Assembly (NCBI GenBank): GCA_012036375.1
Contig: JAAUOI010000249.1
Span: forward strand, 1 to 5,125
Direction: 5' to 3'
Source of the DNA: Allobrachymonas sp.
GTDB lineage: Bacteria; Pseudomonadota; Gammaproteobacteria; Burkholderiales; Burkholderiaceae_C
Length of the DNA stretch: 5,125 bases
In this document: positions 1-5,125 of the stretch, piece after piece
How positions within the stretch are numbered: the first letter of the stretch is position 1
Layout of the letters: the number at the start of each line of letters is the position of its first letter
Notes under the pieces: model-generated
What the model was told of the DNA's origin: nothing
Database searches by the model: none
Seen by the model: only the letters and a program-made list of their open reading frames with translations
Translations under genes and position numbers: made by a program

Positions 1-51
1 CTTTGTTTTTCGACAATCCAGTAATTGTTTTCTCGGTTTTAATTTTTGCGT

Positions 52-79
52 TTTTCGCGTACTTTTCGCGCTTTTCGCG
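52..79 (+). repeat. Three direct copies of TTTTCGCG
   Basis: The octamer TTTTCGCG occurs at 52-59, 63-70 and 72-79, with start-to-start spacings of 11 and 9 bases, in an AT-rich stretch ending about 20 bases before the ATG at 101. The repeats are seen directly. They could be a binding site for a regulator of the downstream oxidoreductase gene, or simple low-complexity sequence. The spacing is not uniform and no known operator is recognised. Confidence 0.4.
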
Positions 80-100
80 TTACCTAGTTCCCTGATCTCC

Positions 101-895
101 ATGAGCCTTTATACCCAACTCCAACACCGAGCCGCCGCTGGTAAACCCATCCGCATCGCCCTGATTGGCGCCGGCAAATTTGGCAGCATGTATCTTGCGC
201 AGATTCCGCGCACGCCGGGGATTCATCTGGTGGCCGTGGCCGATTTGAATCCTGAGCAAGCGAAGAAGAATTTGCAAAATGTAGGATGGAATCCACTGCT
301 AGCCGGCTCGAAATCTGCGCAAGATGCTCTGAAATCAGGAGCGACTTGGGTGACAGACGATTGGCAGGCCGTGGTCAGCATTCCTGAGGTGGAGATTGTG
401 GTGGAATGCACTGGCTCACCTGTGCATGCGGTGGATCACATCTTGAAAGCATTTGAGCTGGGCAAGCATGTGGTGAACGTCACCGTGGAGGCCGATGCGT
501 TTTGCGGGCCACTCTTGGCTCGCAAAGCGGTCGAGAAAGGCGTGATTTATTCGCTGGCCTATGGCGATCAGCCCGCGATGATTTGCGAACTGGTCGATTG
601 GGCGCGCACTTGTGGTTTTCCAGTCGTTGCCGCAGGGCGCGGCCATAAATGGTTGCCGCATTTTTGCGAGAGCACACCTGAGACGGTGTGGGGCTACTAT
701 GGCCTCTCGCCCGAACAAGCCGTGCGAGGCGGCTTGAATCCGAAAATGTTCAACAGCTTCCTCGATGGCTCCAAGCCTTCAATTGAAAGCACGGCGGTGA
801 GCAATGCTACCGGGCTGGCCCGTGCCGAGCAATGGGCTCTTGTATCCGCCTGCGAGTGTGGAAGATATTCCGTTTGTGACGCGCCCCATTTCTGA
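101..895 (+). CDS. COG4091-type NAD(P)-dependent oxidoreductase (homoserine dehydrogenase-like), N-terminal part, frameshifted
   Basis: N-terminal part of a gene that continues in another frame at 804-1433; the restored product is about 443 residues. A Rossmann fold opens with LIGAGKFG (GxGxxG, residues 23-28) and an acidic D48 at the end of strand 2, which suggests NAD preference. Further conserved stretches are ECTG (102-105), NVTVEAD (126-132), YGDQP (154-158), GHKWLP (181-186) and NPKMFNSFLDG (213-223). This matches the cytosolic 'predicted homoserine dehydrogenase / SAF domain' family, often mislabelled as FlgA-like; its substrate is generally unknown, probably a hydroxy acid or sugar-acid derivative. 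Family similarity stops at NATGL (residues 235-239, to base 817); the last ~25 residues up to the stop at 893-895 are out of frame. The ATG at 101 fits the family N-terminus, but no good Shine-Dalgarno precedes it. Family membership is confident, the reaction is not. Confidence 0.85.
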   Translation: MSLYTQLQHRAAAGKPIRIALIGAGKFGSMYLAQIPRTPGIHLVAVADLNPEQAKKNLQNVGWNPLLAGSKSAQDALKSGATWVTDDWQAVVSIPEVEIVVECTGSPVHAVDHILKAFELGKHVVNVTVEADAFCGPLLARKAVEKGVIYSLAYGDQPAMICELVDWARTCGFPVVAAGRGHKWLPHFCESTPETVWGYYGLSPEQAVRGGLNPKMFNSFLDGSKPSIESTAVSNATGLARAEQWALVSACECGRYSVCDAPHF

Positions 896-1433
896 GGGCG
901 GGGTGCTGGAGAAAAAAGGCATGGTGGAGGTGATTTCCAGCCTTGAGAAAGATGGCCGAAAAATTCCCTATGACATTCGCATGGGCGTGTGGGTCACGGT
1001 CGAGGCTGAAGACGATTACGTGAAAAACTGTTTCGAGGAATACAACGCGCACACCGATCCCACTGGCCGCTATTTCACGCTCTATAAACGCTGGCATTTG
1101 ATTGGTTTGGAGGTGGGCATGAGTGTGGCCAGCATTGCGTTGCGGCGCGAGCCCACTGGCGTTGCGCAAGCTTGGAACGCTGATGTGGTGGCCACAGCCA
1201 AGCGCGATTTGAAGGCCGGCGAAATGCTCGATGGCGAAGGCGGCTACACCGTGTGGGGCAAGCTGCTGCCAGCTACAACGTCGAAAAAAATTGGTGGACT
1301 GCCGCTAGGCTTGGCGCACAGCGTCAAGCTTGTGCGCAACGTCAGCAAAGGGCAAGCCTTGGCGTGGGATGATGTGCAGATGCCTGATTCGCGTGCATAT
1401 CAGGTGCGGCGCGAGATGGAGGCCATTTTTTAA
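804..1433 (+). CDS. COG4091-type oxidoreductase, C-terminal part with SAF domain (same gene as 101-895)
   Basis: C-terminal remainder of the oxidoreductase that begins at 101. Genuine sequence resumes at about 819 with PVPSNGLLYPP, directly continuing NATGL of the other frame if one base near 818 is skipped; the ATG at 804 is therefore probably not a real start. Recognisable family blocks are GGVLEKKGMVEVISSLEKDG, the HLIGLEVGMSVAS stretch and a SAF-type domain from about residue 362 of the restored protein, containing ATAKRDLKAGEMLDGEGGY and TVWGKL, then LPLGLAHSVKL and VSKGQALAWDDV. SAF domains occur in sialic acid synthase, antifreeze-like and FlgA proteins and usually help bind a ligand. 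The stop is TAA at 1431-1433. The next gene starts 110 bases downstream, so the two could share a transcript. The split is most likely a sequence error, though a recent mutation is possible. Confidence 0.82.
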   Translation: MLPGWPVPSNGLLYPPASVEDIPFVTRPISEGGVLEKKGMVEVISSLEKDGRKIPYDIRMGVWVTVEAEDDYVKNCFEEYNAHTDPTGRYFTLYKRWHLIGLEVGMSVASIALRREPTGVAQAWNADVVATAKRDLKAGEMLDGEGGYTVWGKLLPATTSKKIGGLPLGLAHSVKLVRNVSKGQALAWDDVQMPDSRAYQVRREMEAIF

Positions 1434-1528
1434 GTGTTTTTGGCATCTAGCCGGCATGGAATGTGCGCGAAGTGCTATTGTTTTTGTAGTGATTAGGATA
1501 ACTCAGTTGATTGAGTGTCTTCGTCAAT

Positions 1529-1534
1529 GAGGGG
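1529..1534 (+). promoter_or_regulatory. Ribosome binding site deciding the start at 1544
   Basis: GAGGGG lies 9 bases before the ATG at 1544, which opens the protein with MQIGFLGIG, the normal N-terminus of the family. A longer reading from TTG at 1511 would add 11 residues before the Rossmann fold and would place this purine run inside the gene, so ATG 1544 is preferred. Confidence 0.6.
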
Positions 1535-1543
1535 TGTGAGGTC

Positions 1544-2482
1544 ATGCAGATTGGATTTCTTGGCATTGGTTTGATGGGCTTGCCGATGGCGCGGCGCTTG
1601 TGTGAAGCGGGGCATGAGGTAAGGGTATGGAATCGTACCCTCGCGAAAGCGCAGCCACTTGCCGCTCATGGCGCACAGGTGATGCGTAGTGCGGCGAATG
1701 CCGTGCAAGGTGCTGAGGTTGTGATCAGTATGCTAGAAAACGGCTTGGTGACCGAGGATGTGTTGTTTACGCAAAGCGTAGCGGCGCACATGCAAAAAGC
1801 TGCATTGCTGATTGACATGAGCTCGTCTAAGCCACGCGAAGCGCGTGACCATGCCGCGCGGCTCACGGCTTTGGGTTTGCATCATTTGGATTGCCCCGTC
1901 TCGGGTGGCACGGTAGGCGCTGAAGCGGGCACTTTGGTCATGATGGCTGGAGGCACCGCAGCAGATTTCGCACGCGCACTGCCTGTGCTCCAAGTGTTCG
2001 GCCGCGCCACGCATGTGGGGCCGCATGGCGCGGGGCAGCTCACTAAGTTAGCCAATCAGATGATCGTCGGCGGCACGATTGGTGTGGTGGCTGAAGCTTT
2101 GCTTTTAGCATCACGTGGTGGCGCAGACATGGCCAAAGTGCGTGAAGCCATTGGCGGCGGCTTCGCGGAAAGCCGCATTTTGCAACTGCACGGCCAACGC
2201 ATGGTGCAACGCGACTTTGCGCCGCGCGGGCGATTGGCCGTTCAACTCAAAGACATGCGCAATGCGGTGGATTGCGCCCAAGAGACGGGCATGGATGCCC
2301 CGATTGTGAGTTTTTCGAGCAACTCTACGCGCAGGCCGCAGCGCATGGCTTGGGCGAGCTCGATCACAGCGGGTTGTTTGTGGAGCTGGCTAGCCGCAAC
2401 GGGATGCAGTAAAGAGATGCTGTCAAGGCTTGGAGTCAAAGCCTTGAGTCATCGCAGGAGACGTGCCTATTTTTTGAGTTGA
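1544..2482 (+). CDS. 3-hydroxyisobutyrate dehydrogenase / tartronate semialdehyde reductase family oxidoreductase, frameshifted near the end
   Basis: Cytosolic beta-hydroxyacid dehydrogenase, expected to interconvert a 3-hydroxy acid and its semialdehyde using NAD(P). Seen in order: the nucleotide-binding GIGLMG (residues 7-12) with the typical following PMARRL; the substrate-binding motif DCPVSGG (116-122); the catalytic motif GAGQLTKLANQ (162-172) with catalytic Lys at 168; and LKDMRNA (235-241) of the all-helical C-terminal domain. Homology in this frame ends at about residue 256 (base 2311). The expected tail, FEQLYAQAAAHGLGEL and then a segment ending ASRNGMQ, is found one frame over and stops at TAA 2410-2412. 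Adding one T to the five-T run at 2311-2315 restores a 289-residue protein, the normal family length. As read, the ORF instead runs out of frame to 2482. The exact substrate cannot be told from sequence, so no symbol is given. The neighbouring COG4091-type gene suggests a shared small-acid pathway (inference). Confidence 0.87.
   Translation: MQIGFLGIGLMGLPMARRLCEAGHEVRVWNRTLAKAQPLAAHGAQVMRSAANAVQGAEVVISMLENGLVTEDVLFTQSVAAHMQKAALLIDMSSSKPREARDHAARLTALGLHHLDCPVSGGTVGAEAGTLVMMAGGTAADFARALPVLQVFGRATHVGPHGAGQLTKLANQMIVGGTIGVVAEALLLASRGGADMAKVREAIGGGFAESRILQLHGQRMVQRDFAPRGRLAVQLKDMRNAVDCAQETGMDAPIVSFSSNSTRRPQRMAWASSITAGCLWSWLAATGCSKEMLSRLGVKALSHRRRRAYFLS
2423..2447 (+). repeat. Perfect 9-bp inverted repeat after the dehydrogenase gene
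   Basis: TCAAGGCTT (2423-2431) and AAGCCTTGA (2439-2447) are perfectly complementary with a 7-base loop, starting 11 bases after the true stop at 2412. A T6 run follows only at 2470-2475, more than 20 bases away, so this is not a standard intrinsic terminator. It may protect the 3' end of the mRNA or act as a weak terminator. Its placement just after 2412 supports the view that the gene really ends there. Confidence 0.5.
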
Positions 2483-2511
2483 ATGAAAAAGAATTTGGGC
2501 TAAAAATCCTT

Positions 2512-2517
2512 TATAAT
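2512..2517 (+). promoter_or_regulatory. Candidate -10 box (TATAAT) for the rimP-nusA-infB operon
   Basis: A perfect TATAAT stands 86 bases before the rimP ATG. No good -35 sits at 16-18 bases upstream; TTGAAT at 2479-2484 is too far (27 bases), though it is 16 bases from a poorer TAAAAA at 2501-2506. Transcription would start near 2524, about 10 bases before the terminator stem. The call rests on the -10 consensus and on this being the only sizeable gap before the operon. Confidence 0.5.
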
Positions 2518-2533
2518 CAAGCCATTACACCCC

Positions 2534-2563
2534 AACGGGCGTCGCCAACGTCCGTTTTTTTTT
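2534..2563 (+). terminator. Intrinsic terminator in the rimP leader, candidate attenuator
   Basis: AACGGGCGT (2534-2542) pairs with ACGTCCGTT (2548-2556) around a 5-base loop, giving a 9-bp stem with one G-U pair, followed by nine T (2555-2563, two of them in the stem). Only 34 bases separate the T run from the rimP ATG, leaving no room for a promoter in between, so operon transcription from this gap or from upstream must read through the hairpin. It may also end transcripts of the upstream dehydrogenase gene. Confidence 0.7.
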
Positions 2564-2597
2564 GCCCGTTTGCTTTGCAAGCGAGCTTGATTAGACC

Positions 2598-3203
2598 ATG
2601 TCTGCCAACTTGCACACTCTCATCAGCTCAAGCGTCCAAGGCTTGGGCTTGGAGCTGGTGGAGATTGAACGCTCCGCCGGTGGGTTGCTGCGCGTGACGA
2701 TTGATCATCCTTGGGAAGCTGGTCAAGAAGAGCTGCTGATCAATGTGGAAGATTGTGAGCGGGTGACGCGGCAGTTGCAGTATGTATTGGAAGTCGAAGG
2801 CGTGGATTACAAGCGCTTGGAAGTGGCTTCACCTGGCATTGATCGGCCTTTGCTGAACGAGCGCGATTTTGAGCGCTTTATGGGTGAGATGGTTGATCTC
2901 ACCTTGAAAGCGCCGATTGGCTCGGATGCCACCTCAAACGGTTTGGGCGCAGTGAACGCCAACCGCAAGAAGTTTCGTGGCGCTTTGGGTAAGAGCGAAT
3001 CGGGTGGCTGGCAAATCGTGTTGGAAAACGAAGCGGCCAAGCCGCTCAAGCCGGGCGCGAAAGTATCGAAGAAGAAGTTGGCGCAGCCGGCTTTGGTGAT
3101 GGGTTTTGTGCTGGACGAGCTGAGTGTTGCTCGGCTGGCGCCGATTGTGGATTTCAAAGGCCGGCGCAAAGGTGCGCCGGCTGATGGCAATGAATTGAAC
3201 TGA
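2598..3203 (+). CDS. rimP: Ribosome maturation factor RimP
   Basis: RimP (older name YhbC) binds the 30S subunit in the cytoplasm and helps its late assembly. The 201-residue protein shows the N-terminal alpha/beta domain (about 1-85) with EDCERVTRQL (51-60) and the signature EVASPGIDRPL (75-85), then the C-terminal SH3-like domain (about 86-190) ending in APIVDFKGRRKG. It is longer than the roughly 150-residue E. coli protein; the surplus lies in the C-terminal domain (around 106-123 and 142-168, lysine-rich with KVSKKK), as I recall for Burkholderiales RimP. The ATG at 2598 gives the usual short N-terminus, but the Shine-Dalgarno is weak (GCGAG at 2581-2585). It is the first gene of the rimP-nusA-infB operon, with nusA 19 bases downstream. 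Its reading frame is intact, unlike its neighbours. Confidence 0.95.
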   Translation: MSANLHTLISSSVQGLGLELVEIERSAGGLLRVTIDHPWEAGQEELLINVEDCERVTRQLQYVLEVEGVDYKRLEVASPGIDRPLLNERDFERFMGEMVDLTLKAPIGSDATSNGLGAVNANRKKFRGALGKSESGGWQIVLENEAAKPLKPGAKVSKKKLAQPALVMGFVLDELSVARLAPIVDFKGRRKGAPADGNELN

Positions 3204-3222
3204 TGACAACAGGAGTGCTCCG

Positions 3223-3786
3223 ATGAACCGTGAAATGTTGATGCTGGTGGAAGCAATTTCCCGCGAAAAAAATGTGGACAGCGAAACCGTGTTTGCTGCG
3301 CTGGAGGCGGCGCTTGCGCAGGCCAGCAAAAAAATCTACCAAAACGAAGGCCACGGCGAGGTAGAAATTCGCGTGAGCATGGAGCGCGAGACAGGCGATT
3401 ATGAAACCTTCCGCCGCTGGCTCGTCGTGCCTGATGATGCGGGTTTGCAAAACCCGGATGCCGAAGAAATGCTGATGGATGCGCTTGATCGCGTCACCGA
3501 TGTGGAGCCTGGCGACTATATCGAAGAGCAGGTGGAGTCGGTGCCGATTGGCCGCATTGGTGCGCAAGCGGCCAAGCAAGTGATTTTGCAGAAAATCCGC
3601 GATGCCGAGCGCGAGATTTTGCTCAATGATTTCATGAGCCGTGGCGATAAGATTTTTGTGGGCACGGTCAAGCGCGCTGACAAAGAAGGTTTGATCGTGG
3701 AGAGCGGTCGTGTCGAAGGGCGCTTGAAGCGCTCAGACATGATTTCTAAAGAAAACTTGCGCACCGGTGATCGCGTTCGCGCATGA
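3223..3786 (+). CDS. nusA: Transcription factor NusA, N-terminal part, frameshifted
   Basis: NusA binds RNA polymerase and nascent RNA, promoting pausing, hairpin-dependent termination and, with other Nus factors, antitermination. This segment holds the polymerase-binding N-terminal domain (about 1-130; opening MNREMLMLVEAISREK, later GRIGAQAAKQVILQKIRDAE at 110-129) and the first part of the S1 domain (from about 141: GDKIFVGTVKRADKEGLIVE). The frame runs into TGA at 3784-3786 after LRTGDRVRA, in mid-S1. The continuation lies one frame over at 3783. A good Shine-Dalgarno, AGGAG at 3211-3215, sits 7 bases before the ATG. One missing base (GCAATG expected where GCATG is read) would join both parts into a 507-residue protein. 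NusA is essential in most bacteria, so a sequence error is the likely cause. Confidence 0.93.
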   Translation: MNREMLMLVEAISREKNVDSETVFAALEAALAQASKKIYQNEGHGEVEIRVSMERETGDYETFRRWLVVPDDAGLQNPDAEEMLMDALDRVTDVEPGDYIEEQVESVPIGRIGAQAAKQVILQKIRDAEREILLNDFMSRGDKIFVGTVKRADKEGLIVESGRVEGRLKRSDMISKENLRTGDRVRA

Positions 3787-4745
3787 TCATGGAAGTCAAT
3801 ACCGAGTTGCGCGGCGCACCCATCATCCTCTCGCGCAGTGCGCCTGAATTCATGATTGAGCTGTTTCGCAATGAAGTACCTGAGATTGAGCAAGGCTTGC
3901 TTGAGATTAAGTCTTGCGCACGTGATGCAGGCAGTCGTGCGAAGATCGCTGTGCTCTCGAACGACAAGCGGGTTGACCCGATTGGCACTTGCGTGGGCGT
4001 GCGTGGCTCGCGTGTGAATGCAGTGACCAATGAGCTGGGTGGCGAGCGTGTGGATATTGTGCTGTGGAGTGAAGATCCGGCGCAGTTTGTGATTGGCGCT
4101 TTGGCGCCTGCCAACGTCTCCTCCATCGTGGTGGATGAAGAAAAACATGCGATGGATGTGGTGGTCGATGAAGAGAATTTGGCGATTGCGATTGGCCGTG
4201 GCGGCCAAAACGTGCGCCTCGCGTCTGAGCTGACCGGCTGGAAGATCAACATCATGGATGCCAATGAGTCAGCCGAGAAGCAAGCTGGCGAGCAGGGCGC
4301 GATTCGCTCTGTGTTCATGAGCAAGCTGGATGTGGACGAAGAAATTGCTGACATCTTGATCGCAGAAGGCTTTACCAGTCTTGAAGAAGTGGCCTATGTG
4401 CCGCTGCAAGAAATGCTGGAGATTGAATCGTTTGATGAGGACACCGTCAATGAGCTGCGCACCCGCGCCAAAGATGCCTTGCTGACAATGGCGATTGCCA
4501 AGGAAGAGTCGGTTGAGGCGGTAAGCCAAGACCTGCGTGATTTTGAATTCAACGGCAAGCATTTGTCGGCTGATTTGATCTCCAAGCTGGCCGATGGCGG
4601 TGTGAACACCTTGGACGATTTAGCCGATTTGGCGATTGACGAGTTGACTGACATCACGGGTCAAACAGAAGATGAAGCAAAGGCGCTGATTATGAAAGCG
4701 CGTGAGCATTGGTTTGTGGGCGATAACGCCCCCGCCGCAGAGTAA
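3783..4745 (+). CDS. nusA: Transcription factor NusA, C-terminal part (same gene as 3223-3786)
   Basis: Continues NusA from the middle of the S1 domain. In numbering of the restored 507-residue protein: the end of S1 (188-205), LFRNEVPEIEQGLLEIKS linker, KH1 (about 232-300, with GVRG at 259-262), KH2 (about 301-350, with GRGG at 325-328 in AIAIGRGGQNVRLASELTG), then two acidic helical repeats, AR1 (about 370-430) and AR2 (about 445-500), the proteobacterial C-terminal arrangement that contacts the alpha subunit CTD, lambda N or NusG. The ATG at 3783 overlaps the TGA of the first part as ATGA, which imitates a translationally coupled gene pair. But it falls inside a folded S1 domain, so it is not a credible start for a separate protein. 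infB follows 21 bases after the TAA. Confidence 0.93.
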   Translation: MIMEVNTELRGAPIILSRSAPEFMIELFRNEVPEIEQGLLEIKSCARDAGSRAKIAVLSNDKRVDPIGTCVGVRGSRVNAVTNELGGERVDIVLWSEDPAQFVIGALAPANVSSIVVDEEKHAMDVVVDEENLAIAIGRGGQNVRLASELTGWKINIMDANESAEKQAGEQGAIRSVFMSKLDVDEEIADILIAEGFTSLEEVAYVPLQEMLEIESFDEDTVNELRTRAKDALLTMAIAKEESVEAVSQDLRDFEFNGKHLSADLISKLADGGVNTLDDLADLAIDELTDITGQTEDEAKALIMKAREHWFVGDNAPAAE

Positions 4746-4752
4746 GAATCAT

Positions 4753-4756
4753 GGAG
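4753..4756 (+). promoter_or_regulatory. Ribosome binding site of infB
   Basis: GGAG lies 10 bases before the ATG at 4767, in the 21-base gap after nusA. It supports the start MSTTTVSEFAAEL, which is the usual IF2 N-terminus in this group. Confidence 0.55.
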
Positions 4757-4766
4757 ACCCCACACA

Positions 4767-4991
4767 ATGTCCACTACCACTGTCTCCGAATTTGCCGCCG
4801 AGCTCAAGCGCCCGGTGGAAACCGTTCTTGATCAACTCAAAAGCGCCGGCGTGCCCAAAGCGGCTGCCGGCGATGTGCTCACCGATGCGGATAAGCAAAA
4901 GCTCCTAAGCTTTTTGCAGACCAGCCACGGCACCGCCAGCTCCAGCGCCACCACCACCGCCAACGATCATGCCGGCTTCGTCTGCAAGTGA
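4767..4991 (+). CDS. infB: Translation initiation factor IF2, N-terminal fragment broken by a foreign join
   Basis: IF2 is the GTPase that brings initiator fMet-tRNA to the 30S subunit and promotes subunit joining. Only the first IF2_N domain is present: TVSEFAAELKRPVETVLDQL (residues 4-23), then KSAGVPKAAAGDVLTDADKQ and LLSFLQTSHGTAS, the usual betaproteobacterial wording to about residue 57. IF2 is normally around 900 residues in this group and should continue with a lysine-rich KKITL/KKSTSEI stretch. Here it becomes SSSATTTANDHAGFVCK and stops at TGA 4989-4991. From roughly 4937-4970 on, the DNA instead makes sense on the opposite strand as a carboxylesterase. Position after nusA is the conserved operon order. 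Identity of the N-terminus is firm; residues after about 57 should not be trusted. Confidence 0.88.
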   Translation: MSTTTVSEFAAELKRPVETVLDQLKSAGVPKAAAGDVLTDADKQKLLSFLQTSHGTASSSATTTANDHAGFVCK

Positions 4992-5123
4992 AAGCTCTGG
5001 GTGCGCAAGGAAGCCAAAGGCGCCCAATCTGTAGTTTGCTGCTATGTAAACAACCTTTCCGGTATTTGCCAGCTTGTCACCTCCAAACTTGCTGTCGTGG
5101 CAGCTGCCAAATTTACCTGAATC
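4905..5123 (-). CDS. Type-B carboxylesterase fragment (alpha/beta hydrolase), both ends missing
   Basis: Reading the minus strand from 5123 downward gives an open frame with a recognisable type-B carboxylesterase segment: DSGKFGSCHDSKFGG, LANTGKVVYIAANYRLGAFG, then GFLAHPELSLADEAGM. NYRLGAFGF (5010-5036) is the family's well-known block between the oxyanion-hole region and the GESAG nucleophile elbow. The elbow should follow some tens of residues later, but the frame passes into a glycine-rich run (from about 4967 down) and then antisense infB, stopping at TAG 4905-4907. Trustworthy homology spans about 4968-5123. The 5' end lies beyond the window. Members hydrolyse carboxylic esters, but this piece lacks the serine, acid and histidine and cannot work as read. 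Its source organism cannot be told; a eukaryote or another bacterium is possible. Confidence 0.65.
   Translation of the reverse strand, partial: DSGKFGSCHDSKFGGDKLANTGKVVYIAANYRLGAFGFLAHPELSLADEAGMIVGGGGGAGAGGAVAGLQKA
4937..4972. other. Probable chimeric junction between infB and an esterase sequence
   Basis: IF2 similarity on the + strand fades after LQTSHGTAS (about 4937) and esterase similarity on the - strand begins at about 4970. The bases between contain a short GGT/CCA-rich run (about 4949-4959) that could have helped a mis-join. The exact breakpoint cannot be placed without related sequences. Confidence 0.6.
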
Positions 5124-5125
5124 GT

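Noticed and set aside
1501..1516. Dyad ACTCA-N6-TGAGT as a possible operator before the hydroxyacid dehydrogenase gene
   Set aside because: Only five bases per arm and no linked regulator or clear promoter; expected by chance in a window of this size.
1511..1543. Extended TTG start for the hydroxyacid dehydrogenase
   Set aside because: It adds 11 residues not expected before the Rossmann GxGxxG motif, and the purine-rich GAGGGG at 1529-1534 is well placed for ATG 1544.
2413..2597. A tRNA gene (metY position in E. coli) upstream of rimP
   Set aside because: No cloverleaf or T-loop-like GTTCGA sequence is visible in this gap; it holds only hairpins and a promoter-like box.
2807..3256. Minus-strand open frame of 149 codons opposite rimP and the nusA start
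   Set aside because: Antisense shadow of rimP with low-complexity serine/proline-rich content and no recognisable domain.
3783..3786. ATGA overlap read as true translational coupling of a naturally two-part NusA
   Set aside because: The break is inside the S1 domain and a single added base restores normal family wording; two other genes here show the same kind of one-base lesion.
3516..4208. Long minus-strand open frame of 230 codons opposite nusA
   Set aside because: It is antisense to conserved NusA coding sequence, shows no recognisable family and lacks a plausible start; it follows from the codon bias of the + strand gene.
4702..4908. Open frame overlapping the nusA end and infB start in another + frame
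   Set aside because: Overlaps two confidently identified genes and its translation is a serine/proline-rich shadow.

Overview
The window looks like a contig end from a betaproteobacterium, most likely order Burkholderiales and plausibly Comamonadaceae. This is inferred from protein wording remembered for the group, not from a search. The NusA, RimP and IF2 N-terminal sequences read like that group, RimP has the enlarged C-terminal domain seen there, and the order rimP-nusA-infB is the conserved transcription/translation operon. All genes of this organism are on the + strand.

Layout. Positions 1-100 are an AT-rich upstream region with three TTTTCGCG copies. Positions 101-1433 hold one gene for a homoserine-dehydrogenase-like NAD(P)-binding oxidoreductase with a C-terminal SAF domain (COG4091 type), split by a one-base frameshift near 818. 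Positions 1544-2412 hold a 3-hydroxyisobutyrate dehydrogenase / tartronate semialdehyde reductase family gene; its last 32 or so residues are displaced by a one-base deletion in a T run at 2311-2315. Positions 2413-2597 hold a small hairpin, a TATAAT box and a strong intrinsic terminator placed as a leader attenuator before rimP. Then come rimP (2598-3203), nusA (3223-4745, frameshifted at 3783-3786) and the beginning of infB (4767 to about 4940).

The last ~160 bases do not belong with infB. The minus strand there encodes a piece of a type-B carboxylesterase (NYRLGAFGF motif), cut off before the region where its catalytic serine would lie. IF2 is essential and is broken after about 57 recognisable residues, so the simplest reading is a chimeric join at the contig end.

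The two dehydrogenase genes probably serve oxidation/reduction of a small hydroxy acid or sugar acid. The downstream operon makes the 30S maturation factor RimP, the elongation/termination factor NusA and initiation factor IF2. Three single-base indels in three otherwise well-conserved genes, one of them essential, point to an error-prone consensus rather than gene decay. The most biologically interesting item is the terminator with an alternative pairing partner in the rimP-nusA-infB leader, because NusA itself acts on such hairpins. I did not find a convincing undescribed system.
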